Source of the DNA: Welwitschia mirabilis | Lineage: Eukaryota; Gnetophyta; Gnetopsida; Welwitschiales | Assembly: GCA_051453625.1 (NCBI GenBank) | Contig: JBOZIK010000001.1 | Span: 201,307,169-201,350,368 of the forward strand | DNA: 43,200 nt | Direction: 5' to 3' | In this document: positions 1-9,974 of the stretch, in pieces | Position numbering within the stretch: the first letter of the stretch is position 1 | Layout: each line of letters opens with the position of its first letter | The notes under the pieces: generated by a model | Database searches by the model: none | The model's input: the letters and a program-made list of their open reading frames with translations, nothing else | Told to the model about the DNA's origin: nothing | Position numbers and translations under genes: made by a program

Positions 1-1955
1 ATTAGGTTCTTATCTTTCAGAAAAAGTACATTTTAAATGACTCTGTTGAAACTTCCAATCTAAACACTTGAGGAATTCAGAAGTTGATGGATAAAAGGTT
101 AAATAATTATTGAAAATCTCTTGATTAATCTTAAATATGATAGAACCACTTGTGTTGGAATTTTTCCCCTGCCATTATCTAAATTCTTCTTTAGCTGATT
201 TCTTTGGTAAATGTCACGCTATCACTTGAACACCTTTAACTTAACTAATGTTTTACTTTATGAAGTTACAATGATTAGTAAATATTTTACTTGGGCATTA
301 TAAATGATAAGATTGGCTTCATTTAGTTTTTAGACATTTGTATGTCTATAAACTTCATTTTGAAGGTAGATACCTTGGTTCTTTTATTTTTTCCCAATGT
401 TATGAGTAATTAGTTATTTTAACATGTTCTTCCTTGTTATTTATCTTCTTAATTTACTTTTATCCTTATAAGTATTTAGTCATGTGGAATTTATCATTCA
501 AAAAAAAAAATAAAAGAAAAGAAATCAAGGCCATGTTCTTCAATGTTATATCTTAAAACATAACCCTCATGATGTCCTACTACAAGTGCACTAAGGTAAA
601 TATTCTCAAGAGGGGCCTTTAGTAATGTGATATGGTAGCTATAAAAACTTTATTTGGGGGTTAGTTAACCATGATATGTGAGTCCTTACTCCTCTTCTAG
701 TGGTTGTACTCCTTGCATCATGGTAGAATAAAATTGCATTTAGAGGCTACGAGATTAGTGATGTCCTTGGTGTCATCAAAGGCATTACCTCTTTTATAGA
801 CTTATTTTTTCTTATTTATAGTACTTCGACATGATCACTTTACTTTTTTGGATTCTAGTATTGTTTTTACGATAATATCTTATAAGTTCCTATTTTAATA
901 GCTTTTTATCTTATCATTTATTATTTGATAACATTAGATATTCTTGACATCATCATAATCATTACCTATTTGGGTGGTACTTTATGAATTTTTACATTAT
1001 TTCATACATCATTATCAATTGATTTTATGATTTTACCAAGGGACTTTTCTTAGGTGGAATTTTGGGTAGATAAGTAATCTTATTCATGTTCCTAGTTATC
1101 CATTTTTTATTATGTATTTTATTAATTGTTTTGTTTGAGATTTTTAAAGTCATTACAGTATCTTTTTCCACATTATAAATATGACCTAATCCTTTGATAA
1201 TTCTCTAGTTCTCTTTTTATTTTCACTCATAAGTTTTATTTATAAGGGTTTTTTTTTTAAATCACTTTATTTTGCTATCTTTATTTTATTTTGATTGATC
1301 TATTCCTTTTGTTTTATGCTAATGTTTTTCTATTTAGTTTTTGGTTTTGCATACATTCACTTACTGATCTTGAATCTTCACAGAGTTTGGACTATATTTG
1401 TGGAATACTTTTGAGCATTGCCTTCTTCTCCTTAATGCATTCTTATGTCTCATAAGCCTCTTTCACCATGGTCATGTTTTTCTAAATATTTCTTCACCTT
1501 CTATTATTTTTCTATTTTTTTGTTGTTTTTCCACTACTTACTTGCTGTCATACCTTTTCAGATTTTTCTTGATTTATCCAAACATCTCATTTATCCACTA
1601 TTGTCTTATGTCTGTCATCCCCACGATAGATAAGATGACAGTTTTTCTTTTTTTTCTTTTCTTTTCTTTCCTTTTTTTTTTTTTTTAACCTCTCTTTGTG
1701 AAATCTAGGATGTCTTACTTTTCCTATGGGAGGTGGTAGGACACCTCTCTAAGATTTCTTTTGTAATATTATGCAAAAATTTATAACTTTTGCATTTTAA
1801 AGTATCACTTTAAGCTTTTATGATATGTATTTATGAATGAGTTGTTTGGATATGATTTCATGCTACTTGAATACATTTCATTTAATTTATTTAAGAAGGA
1901 GTATAGTAGCACTCTCACTGATTTTTTAACTTTTATGTTTGAGATAAGAATGTCA

Positions 1956-2032
1956 TTATTACTCTTTATCTTACCTTAGAAAACACTAATGAACTTTTCA
2001 TGCATCATTCTTTGAGATTATTACTACTTAAG
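1956..2032 (+). repeat. Left copy of 77-bp duplicate flanking an N gap
   Basis: These 77 bases are identical to 2523-2599 on the other side of the N run 2033-2522. Perfect identity amid otherwise heavily diverged DNA points to overlapping contig ends rather than a biological repeat. Confidence 0.9.
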
Positions 2033-2522
2033 NNNNNNNNNNNNNNNNNNNNNNNNNNNNNNNNNNNNNNNNNNNNNNNNNNNNNNNNNNNNNNNNNNNN
2101 NNNNNNNNNNNNNNNNNNNNNNNNNNNNNNNNNNNNNNNNNNNNNNNNNNNNNNNNNNNNNNNNNNNNNNNNNNNNNNNNNNNNNNNNNNNNNNNNNNNN
2201 NNNNNNNNNNNNNNNNNNNNNNNNNNNNNNNNNNNNNNNNNNNNNNNNNNNNNNNNNNNNNNNNNNNNNNNNNNNNNNNNNNNNNNNNNNNNNNNNNNNN
2301 NNNNNNNNNNNNNNNNNNNNNNNNNNNNNNNNNNNNNNNNNNNNNNNNNNNNNNNNNNNNNNNNNNNNNNNNNNNNNNNNNNNNNNNNNNNNNNNNNNNN
2401 NNNNNNNNNNNNNNNNNNNNNNNNNNNNNNNNNNNNNNNNNNNNNNNNNNNNNNNNNNNNNNNNNNNNNNNNNNNNNNNNNNNNNNNNNNNNNNNNNNNN
2501 NNNNNNNNNNNNNNNNNNNNNN
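2033..2522. other. Assembly gap (490 N)
   Basis: Run of N. Because both flanks are the same 77 bases, the gap is probably false or its size wrong; the open frame spanning it is meaningless. Confidence 0.95.
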
Positions 2523-2599
2523 TTATTACTCTTTATCTTACCTTAGAAAACACTAATGAACTTTTCATGCATCATTCTTTGAGATTATTACTACTTAAG
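2523..2599 (+). repeat. Right copy of 77-bp duplicate flanking an N gap
   Basis: Identical to 1956-2032. See the left copy; probably the same genomic locus represented twice. Confidence 0.9.
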
Positions 2600-2892
2600 C
2601 TTACACATCAGTTTCAACATTATTTTCTCAATTTATGCATGTACATTATCATTTTTTAAACTATCATTTATACATTTTATAATTTATTTATGTGTATGAC
2701 ATTTATTTGGTCTATTATGATATGTTTAAGTAGGGAACTTATGACTACAAATTGTATCAATTAATCAATTTCTATTTTCTATTCCTACATGATAAAATTA
2801 AACTTAAATTCCATTTTCTAGTTAATGATTATATTAGTTAAATTGGATCACAATATAGTTGATCACTCACTTTGTTAGGGACTAACAAGCCT

Positions 2893-2905
2893 AAGTAGGG
2901 GGCTA
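2893..2905 (+). promoter_or_regulatory. Polypurine tract of copy A
   Basis: The stretch AAGTAGGGGG followed by CTA lies directly before the LTR start TGTTG. Copies B (8894-8906) and C (minus strand, just right of 41998) carry the same arrangement. This is the expected plus-strand primer site for reverse transcription. Confidence 0.8.
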
Positions 2906-3252
2906 TGTTGCGATGCCAAATTGTATGCATTTAATGGTATTTTTGGAGTACTTTTATAGGACATTTATATAGGTCTGGATGCAATTTTATTAATTATGAA
3001 GAGCTGATAGGATGATCACAGAAACACATAATTCTTGGCATAATTGGAGCTAATTCAAGCATGTTCTGATACTTAGCATGCTAAAAGAATACTAATGACA
3101 AAGAAGGCTAATTTACTTTACTTGAAAAGCTTTAGAAGGATGTCATCCTCACTATCATCCCCACGATAGAGTGTACAACCACATTGTACTTGCTTATTAT
3201 TATAATAACAAAAACTAGAGATTTAAGCCAATAAAAAGGTGTCATCCCCATG

Positions 3253-3490
3253 GTCATCCCCATAACAGGCAAGATGATAACACCTAACATACACAAATAC
3301 TACCGAGCTAATAGAGAACATAGAGACATGTGTCACATGATGATATCTCTTATGTCATTCCCATGACAAGTGGGGTGATAACACCACCAACATGGACAAA
3401 AGCTACGGGGCTGATAGTGGGGCGTGGAGACATGTGACATATGGTGATGTCCCCTATGTTGTCCCAATGACAGGTAGAACAATAGCTATT
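3253..3490 (+). repeat. U3 tandem repeat, about 101-104 bp period, 2.3 copies
   Basis: Units start at 3253, 3354 and 3458. Each opens with a version of 'gtcatccccatgacagg' and continues with 'gatgataacacc', 'agctac..ggctgatag' and 'gagacatgtg..acat'. The third unit is partial. The array sits 120-350 bp upstream of the TATA box, where LTR enhancer repeats usually lie. Confidence 0.75.
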
Positions 3491-3605
3491 TTTGCATATT
3501 TAAGAATAAATATCTTTGTAAATGGGGTCAAGTGACTCATGTGAGCTACTAGGGTTTTCTCTCAAACTTTTAGGGTTATGATTCTAAGAACTTTTAATGT
3601 AAAAC

Positions 3606-3613
3606 TATAAATA
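3606..3613 (+). promoter_or_regulatory. TATA box of LTR A
   Basis: TATAAATA followed by a C-rich stretch, about 700 bp into the LTR. The position fits the U3/R border of a 1.4-kb LTR. Confidence 0.55.
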
Positions 3614-4335
3614 CCCCTTACCCCCTTCTTTTTTCTCACTTTAAGGCCATCTTTTATACCTAATACTTGTGACATAGGATTAAAGGATAAGAGGTCCATC
3701 TAGAGCTTTAGAAAGGAGTCACCTTAGTGTTAAGCTAAGCCTCTTTCATTAATGTGCTATTATCTTATTTGTAAGTGGACGTTATGTTTTGAATACTCTT
3801 TGAATTAATATAATTTCTCTTTTCATTTCAATTTTGTGAATGTCTCTTATAGTTTAAGTTGGTTATAGTTAAGTGACAGTTATGTAATTTATTTAGATCA
3901 TAAGGGCAATCTTTATTAAGATTAACCTTGGTTAGTAGTAGATTTTCTATTCCATTTTAATTTCATATTGCATATTAAATATTGCATATTTTTACTTAGA
4001 TAGATTTCATAGTTTATATTAGTTAACAACTAGTTGAATGCTCTTCTGAATTGATATAAGTCATAGAAAATGTAATCTTTGTGATAGAAGGACAAAGATA
4101 TAAGTAGAATCCATTTTCATTTTCATTCACTGCATTTAATATTCATTCATCTTGCATTATATTTACTTTATTATTTACTTTTAGTTATTAAAATATAAAA
4201 GACTAAACATACCTTTGAAAATCAACTCTCTAACTCTGAGCCTAGTGCCTTCGTTGGAATTATGAAATTTGGATAAACTCCTATACATAATAGCATGTGT
4301 TTGTTTGTAAGTTATTTGATTTAAAAGATTACCTA

Positions 4336-4916
4336 NNNNNNNNNNNNNNNNNNNNNNNNNNNNNNNNNNNNNNNNNNNNNNNNNNNNNNNNNNNNNNNNN
4401 NNNNNNNNNNNNNNNNNNNNNNNNNNNNNNNNNNNNNNNNNNNNNNNNNNNNNNNNNNNNNNNNNNNNNNNNNNNNNNNNNNNNNNNNNNNNNNNNNNNN
4501 NNNNNNNNNNNNNNNNNNNNNNNNNNNNNNNNNNNNNNNNNNNNNNNNNNNNNNNNNNNNNNNNNNNNNNNNNNNNNNNNNNNNNNNNNNNNNNNNNNNN
4601 NNNNNNNNNNNNNNNNNNNNNNNNNNNNNNNNNNNNNNNNNNNNNNNNNNNNNNNNNNNNNNNNNNNNNNNNNNNNNNNNNNNNNNNNNNNNNNNNNNNN
4701 NNNNNNNNNNNNNNNNNNNNNNNNNNNNNNNNNNNNNNNNNNNNNNNNNNNNNNNNNNNNNNNNNNNNNNNNNNNNNNNNNNNNNNNNNNNNNNNNNNNN
4801 NNNNNNNNNNNNNNNNNNNNNNNNNNNNNNNNNNNNNNNNNNNNNNNNNNNNNNNNNNNNNNNNNNNNNNNNNNNNNNNNNNNNNNNNNNNNNNNNNNNN
4901 NNNNNNNNNNNNNNNN
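4336..4916. other. Assembly gap (581 N)
   Basis: Run of N at the LTR A / copy B border. Flanks 4291-4335 and 4925-4969 match at 41 of 45 positions, so the gap is either partly false or lies between two LTR ends. Confidence 0.95.
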
Positions 4917-4970
4917 ATCTATATTAGCATGTATTTTTTTGTAAGTTATTTGATTTACAAGTTTACCTAA
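4917..4970 (+). repeat. LTR-end fragment before copy B
   Basis: This stretch matches the last bases before the gap and the end of LTR B near 17195-17250 ('tctatattag.atgt'). It is either a second representation of the end of LTR A or the remnant 5' LTR of B. In the second case B has lost everything between its LTR and the late pol region. Confidence 0.5.
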
Positions 4971-6185
4971 AGGACTTTAGGATTGCATAAATTTTGACCA
5001 TAATACATTACAATGCTGGATCTACAAGTAGCACAAATCTTTTTTCTATAGGATAGGTGACTATGAATAGATAGAACCACATTTGTACCATAAGTTTAAA
5101 GACTAAATCATGATAAAATGTATGCCTAATTGGGTGATACCTAAAATCCTTCATCTTTGTCACAATGGTATTTATAGAGGATACTTTAGTGGACATAAAA
5201 TAGTGATGAAAATCCTCCATTCTAGTTTTTTATTAGCCTTCTTTTTTTCATAATTCATTTGATTTTTCTAGAATATGTGATCCTTTTCAGCATTATGGTA
5301 GTCTTGTTTGTTCACAAGTAATGCTCCTTAGGCCTATTCTTGAGTGTGAGCTTTTTGATTATTGGAGTATTAATTTCATAGGCCTATTCATTCATCTTCT
5401 TCTAATAAGCATTACATTTTAGTGGTTGTGAATTACATGACTAAATGATCTAAAGCCATGCCTAATTATTTTAATGATACTTGAATTATTTTTCATTTTC
5501 TTAGAACTCATATCTTTCAAAGATTTGGTTTTCTTAGAGTTATTATTAGTGATCAGAGTACTCATTTCATTAAATAGATTTTTAAAAAACTTCTTTTGTC
5601 CATTAGTATAGAACATAGAGTAGATTATGCTTACCATCCTCAAACTAATAGACAAGTTGAAAATGCTAATAGAGAAATAAATAAAATATTACAAAAACTT
5701 ATCTCTGTTAATAAAACATCTTGGACTTTTAAACTTAATAATATACTTTTGCCTTACTATACTACTTAGTTTACTTCTTTCGGGTTTTCATCTTATAAAC
5801 TTGTATACAGTATATTTTGTGTATTACCTATTGATGTGTGTTATAATTCTTATTGTATATATTATTAACATAATTTTATGGATTTTCATGAAAACCTTAA
5901 ATATGGATTATCCCAATTAGACCCTTGATAAAAAAATAACTCATATCATACATTGTTAATTAATCCATAAAGCCTAAGTAAAGTTTAAACATGATAAAAA
6001 GATATTTCTTAAAAAGTTTGAACCTAGTAAACTTGTCTTAATATACAATATTATAGTTCATCTTTTGAATAACAAGTTGACCTCTAAATAGTTAGATCTT
6101 TACTTTATAAAGAAAGTGCATCCTAATGACTCAGTTGAGATTTTAGACTTAAAGACTAGAGAGATCTAGAAGGTTAATTGGTAAT
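4971..6185 (+). pseudogene. Ty3/gypsy integrase remnant (copy B)
   Basis: Decayed integrase, the enzyme that inserts retrotransposon cDNA into chromosomes. The zinc-binding part is visible at about 5156-5310: an HN-x-H half (CHNGIYRGYFSGH) and a C-x-x-C half in which the second Cys codon has become Phe. After a frameshift near 5390, one frame runs to about 5930 with stops but no indels. It shows VVVNY (first catalytic Asp changed to Asn, 5431-5433), ISDQSTHF (second Asp kept, near 5550) and YHPQTNRQVENANRE (catalytic Glu kept, near 5655). The C-terminal signature HPNDSVEILDLK follows at 6117-6152. RT and RNase H are absent upstream. The Athila/Tat-like assignment rests on motif order and on the C-terminal signature. 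Confidence 0.85.
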
Positions 6186-7480
6186 AATTGAAATTATATG
6201 AAGGATCTTTAAATGCAACTATAAACATGGTAGAAGTGATTTTATTGGAGGTTTTCCTTGATGAGAAGAACTTCCTCCCTATCATTATATTAGTTATTTC
6301 TTAGCCTACTGATTTGATTAATATTATGATATTATCTGATTATCTTTTAAACTTGACTTATGTATTACTTTATGAAGTTCCATAACTAGTTTTATACTTG
6401 GGAATTTATAGTGGTAAGATTGAATTCACCCAATCGTGAAATATTCCCATATCTATGGACTTTATTTCAAGAAAGGTGCCTTGGTTTCTTATGCCTTTTT
6501 TAATGGTGTTAAGATCTTGGATTATTTAGGAGTATTCTTTTATGTCTTTTATCTCACTTATTTATCTTGGTCTTTTTGAGTGTGTGATCATCTAAGAATT
6601 TTTTCTTTAAAAAAAAAAAAGAAAGAGAAATAATGATCACGAGCTATTATATTTTATACTTTAAAAAAAATACATGGTCATCATAATGTCCTATCACACT
6701 AAGGTAAATATTTCTGAAAGAAACCTTTAGCAGTGTTAGTAGTTCTGAGAAATCCAATAGGAGGTCCGTTGACCATGCTTCATGGGTTTTTACTCCTCTG
6801 ATAGTGGTTTAACTTCCCTCATTATGGAAAAGAAATAAACTTTAAGGCTTAAGATTAGTAGTGTTTCTAGTATTATCAGAGGCATTGCTTGTTTTCTAGA
6901 CTTTTAGTATTTTCACTTGGTCATTTCACCTTTGAATATTTGGATGTGTTTATGGGATGAGAGCAGGTGAGTTCATTTCCAAGTAACCTTTGATTTTAAC
7001 ATTCATTATTCTATACACTTAACTCTTTGAATATTGCTATAACTACTACCTTTTTAAGTGAACTTTATGAAGTATACACATTTTGTCATGCATAATTACT
7101 CAGGTGAATTTATAATTTCTTTCTTAGGAGTTTGCTATATTAGTACTTAGGATAGCTAAACAATATTCTTCTTATTCCTTGTATCCATTTTTACTCTATG
7201 TTTCTTTGATTTTTAAGTTTAGTACTTCAAACTCATTTATGGATTTTCTCATTATTTCATAGGACTTTAATCACTTAGTAGTTTTTTTGATATTCTTTGA
7301 TATTATATCATTTCACATTAAGCATTTGAAAACTTTAAAAGAACATCTTTTTAATCCCTAGTTTTTATGAGTTTTTTTGTAGCTTATGCGTTCACTTGGT
7401 TAGTTATAGGATATGATTTTTACATTTATATGGGACCACAAGATAGTAATTCTCCCATCCTACATTATAGTTATCATAGA
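6186..7480 (+). other. Copy B region between integrase and second frame
   Basis: No coding signal that I can support. The stretch is homologous to 1 to about 1300 of copy A, and its 6700-6870 part also matches the minus strand of the window's last 200 bases (copy C). Shared landmarks are 'ggag.tc.gtt..ccatg' followed by 'tactcctctgatag'. It contains an A-rich tract at 6606-6628. Confidence 0.6.
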
Positions 7481-7485
7481 TCTTA

Positions 7486-8226
7486 GTGGGACTAGAAGTA
7501 TGCATATATACTCAGTTAGTGGGATTGAGGAGCATTTGAGCATACAGTGCCATTATAGATATACCAGCTGATCTTACTACTAATTAATAAGGGATAAATG
7601 TTACTCAGTTAACCCCTGCATATAGAGTTTTACATAGAGGGTTGATTCATAACATTAGCTCATCTTTCCATGACAATCACACCATAATTACATATTTATA
7701 GATTTTGGCAGCTTTTAGACAAGGGGACTAGATGGACCTTCCTACATTCACCTAGAAAATACTTATATCTATGATAAAGGCATAAAAGCTTCAGATACTT
7801 GATTATTTATGCCTTTTCTCATTACTCTTTAAATAATTTAGGATATTAGAGTTCATAAGAGAGCAGCATTTATCACACATTCATACATTTGCTTGCTATT
7901 TACAAGACATGAGTATATAGGCTTTAGAAGAGGTAAAAAGACCTCAAGTACAGAGACATATTGTTGGAGCTACACTTGAGTAGATTCAAGCTCTCCTACC
8001 AAAGATTATCAAGACCATTAGATATTTTGTAAATAGAGGTATTCACATACTTAATCAGAGGATCGAGGATCTTGATTAGAGGACATAGGTACTTGACCAG
8101 AGGACACAGACTCTTGATCAGAGACAACAAATATTTAAGCAAAAAATCCTATTTATTAAGAGGAGAGACACTAAGGACCAGATGATTAACATGCATCATA
8201 TGTTATTTCCATTTAGCAGAGTATGA
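7486..8226 (+). pseudogene. Second reading frame of copy B: plant-transposon-like domain plus coiled coil
   Basis: From 7591 to the TGA at 8224, one frame runs 211 codons with no frameshift but nine in-frame stops (7699, 7729, 7753, 7783, 7834, 7918, 7981, 8077, 8086). The first half (LTPAYRVLHRG, then MDLPTFT, then ILDYLCLFSLLFK) resembles, by eye, the 'putative plant transposon protein' domain (Pfam Transposase_32) carried by some Athila/Tat elements. The second half is a heptad repeat, L-(N/D)-Q-R-x-x-x, in about four 21-base units (8050-8133), predicted to form a coiled coil. It lies between integrase and PPT, where env-like or extra frames occur in this group. The function of that domain is not known to me. 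The start is uncertain; 7486 is only where the frame becomes plausible. Confidence 0.6.
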
Positions 8227-8893
8227 TTATAGAGATTTTTAAGGCTATACGTGTCTAGAGCAAGGAGATAACCAGATTGATTTCCACATCCTTGAGCCTT
8301 CATTTCCTCATAGATCCTAAGCATCCTCCTTATTCTCTCCCTGCTCCTAAGCTAGCTACCGAGCCACAATTTAGCATGTGTATATAGTGGAAATGATTTT
8401 TTATATCCCCTTCTATACATTTTTTGTACTAGAAATCCTATTTTGATATGTTGTTAACATCTTATTTTTCTAGCATGGTGTACTGATTTGAATCTATTTT
8501 TTATGTCTACCTTTTAATTTTTACATGTTATGATGAGGATCTATTTTACTTTACTTAGGTCATTTTTTATTTATTACTGCATCCTTAAGTAAGGGTGTGT
8601 TTTATTACTCTATTATATTATCTGCAAAAATAAAAATTTGATCACAAATTCTAGATTTTAAAATACTTTACTGAACCTATTGTCCTCTCCATCATCCAAA
8701 ATACAACCCAGATGACTAATTGGCTGAGCTTCTAATAGGTGAAACATTTAGTTTTTCTAATTTTTCAAAATCTAGAATATATTTAGAAATCTTTCTGAGA
8801 TGATTTTCTTAAGTATTATAGCCATTTTATGGTTTAATAAGTTGTCTCACAAACATAGTTTACCACTTGGTTTTATCAAGGACTGATAAGACT
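8227..8893 (+). other. Copy B 3' untranslated stretch
   Basis: Between the second frame and the PPT. The part 8240-8400 in another frame is Pro/Ser-rich (for example HPPYSLPAPKLATEP near 8320-8365) and may be the frameshifted C-terminus of the second frame. The remainder shows nothing recognisable. Confidence 0.45.
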
Positions 8894-8906
8894 AAGTGAG
8901 GGGCTA
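8894..8906 (+). promoter_or_regulatory. Polypurine tract of copy B
   Basis: AAGTGAGGGG followed by CTA, directly before the LTR start TGTTG, as in copy A. Upstream sequence 'aaggactgataagact' matches 'agggactaacaagcct' of copy A. Confidence 0.8.
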
Positions 8907-9321
8907 TGTTGTACTGCTAACTTACACATATTTAATAAGGTATTTTAATTGGTTTTATAGGATAATAGATAATTAAATGCATGAATTCCATGATAATAAA
9001 GAGCTAAGATGAAAAGGATAAAAACATGCAATCTCCATAATGATTTATAGCATTTTGAGCTATTCTGAATACTTTACATTTCTGAAGACAACATTTTGTA
9101 AAACATTGATGCTGATGCAATGATTAAAGAATTATTAACATCCATCATTGACATAATTGTTTGGATGACTATATGGACAACTATGCAAATAGTATCAACT
9201 GGGATGCTAACTAATAATCTATCTAGTTACTGACATAGATTAATTATGAGGTGGCATCATTTCTTCTATCATCTAGATGATAATCCAAATGATACTCTTG
9301 TAACACCTATACTAAACATTC
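8907..9321 (+). repeat. LTR of gypsy copy B, part 1 (U3)
   Basis: Starts TGTTG after the PPT and aligns with LTR F read on the minus strand from 18067 downward (shared 'catgataataaagag', 'gaggtggcatcat', 'gatgatact'). It stops at the copia-1 insertion and resumes at 16638; the joined sequence matches F without interruption. It contains a perfect 14-bp palindrome at 9268-9281. Confidence 0.85.
9317..9321 (+). repeat. Target-site duplication, left copy (CATTC)
   Basis: CATTC directly before copia-1, repeated exactly at 16638-16642 directly after it. Five bases is the usual duplication for Ty1/copia integrases. Confidence 0.92.
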
Positions 9322-9474
9322 TATTAGATTATATTTATTAATTTATGTCAAACTAATTCCTCTAGTGTAGTCCAAATTTGTTAGACATTATATGCAGATG
9401 AGTTTGAGTTTTACAGATAAAATATGTGGATTAAAATACACAAAAGAAACTACTTAGTTATGTTTATCTCTAGT

Positions 9475-9841
9475 GGGGGTCGATCAGATCCTAGAGGGGT
9501 TGACCACACCTGAAGTAGACAATAAAAGTGAACTAAACCTAGAGGATTAAACCAAATTATTAAAGGATCAACCAAACCTGTGATCTTAAGAACTAATAAT
9601 CCCACACCAAGAGGAATGAGGTCAACCAGATATTCATGGGATCGACCAGATTTGAGGAGCTGACAGTCAAGTCCCACACTAAAAGGAAAGGGGTCAATCA
9701 GATTTTCATGAGGTCGACTGAATCTAAAAAGCTAATAAATTCCATAGTTCTAGACTAAGAGATAAGAGGTTAACCAGACCCAGGATAGAGTCGACCGAGT
9801 TCCTATGGGGTCAATCGGATATTTGTGGGATCAACCAGATG
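9475..9841 (+). repeat. U3 array of GTCGAC-centred motif, 5' LTR of copia-1
   Basis: About twelve degenerate copies of GGGGTCGACCAGAT, spaced some 20-50 bp apart, for example near 9475, 9496, 9543, 9618, 9638, 9688, 9710, 9766, 9787, 9807 and 9828. The core GGTCGACC is palindromic and holds a CpG. Most copies have decayed by C-to-T or G-to-A (GTCAAC, GTTGAC, GTTAAC). Confidence 0.8.
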
Positions 9842-9965
9842 GTATAGAAAAGTAAATCTTGTAGACATTATGTATCAGTTACCTAGCTATTACCTAGTTG
9901 TTTTCTATCCGTTTATAACCATTAAAGGTATAATTCAATTATATCAAACCCTAGTAACCCTCAAT

Positions 9966-9974
9966 TATAAATAC
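9966..9974 (+). promoter_or_regulatory. TATA box of copia-1 5' LTR
   Basis: TATAAATAC, about 645 bp into the LTR and 125 bp after the motif array. The other LTR has TATAATACC at 15976-15984. Confidence 0.55.

Larger units (their letters stand above)
1..2905 (+). mobile_element. Gypsy copy A, 3' internal region (partial)
   Basis: Internal 3' part of a Ty3/gypsy Athila/Tat-like element whose 5' part lies outside the window. Bases 1 to about 1160 align by eye with about 6090-7230 of copy B, through shared anchors such as the phrase around 'actttatgaagtt' (257 and 6369) and 'cactaaggtaaatatt' (590 and 6696). The first 100 bases correspond to the end of the integrase frame of B, so the region is downstream of pol. 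I see no reading frame worth calling: the open stretch at 1398-1688 is pyrimidine-rich low complexity. A pyrimidine tract lies at 1641-1686 and an A-rich tract at 500-525, the latter also present in B at 6606-6628. The region ends in a polypurine tract followed by an LTR. Confidence 0.75.
2906..4335 (+). repeat. LTR of gypsy copy A
   Basis: LTR of about 1.4 kb, starting with TG right after the polypurine tract. It aligns along its length with the LTRs of B (8907-9321 plus 16638-17215), F (minus, 17262-18067) and C (minus, 40510-41998). Shared landmarks are the start TGTTG, the U5 phrase 'ctttattaag' (3910) and the end phrase 'atttggataaactcct' (4267). U3 holds a tandem repeat (3253-3490). A TATA box (TATAAATA, 3606-3613) gives a plausible transcription start near 3635-3640. 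The 3' end is not pinned because an N gap follows. Confidence 0.8.

Noticed and set aside
1398-1688. Open frame of 96 codons, hydrophobic, Phe-rich
   Set aside because: It is the translation of a T-rich low-complexity stretch in the 3' region of a retroelement. Phe-rich composition follows from poly-T; no family resemblance.
2000-2659. Long open frame across N
   Set aside because: Mostly N. Its two ends are the same duplicated 77 bases read twice. The frames across 4297-4944, 12263-12758 and 40715-41347 are likewise artefacts of N runs.
5419-5655. Open frame on the minus strand, 78 codons
   Set aside because: Antisense shadow of the copy B integrase, whose plus-strand motifs are clear. Likewise 11460-11699 (-) against copia-1 protease and 10974-11156 (-) against the gag coiled coil.
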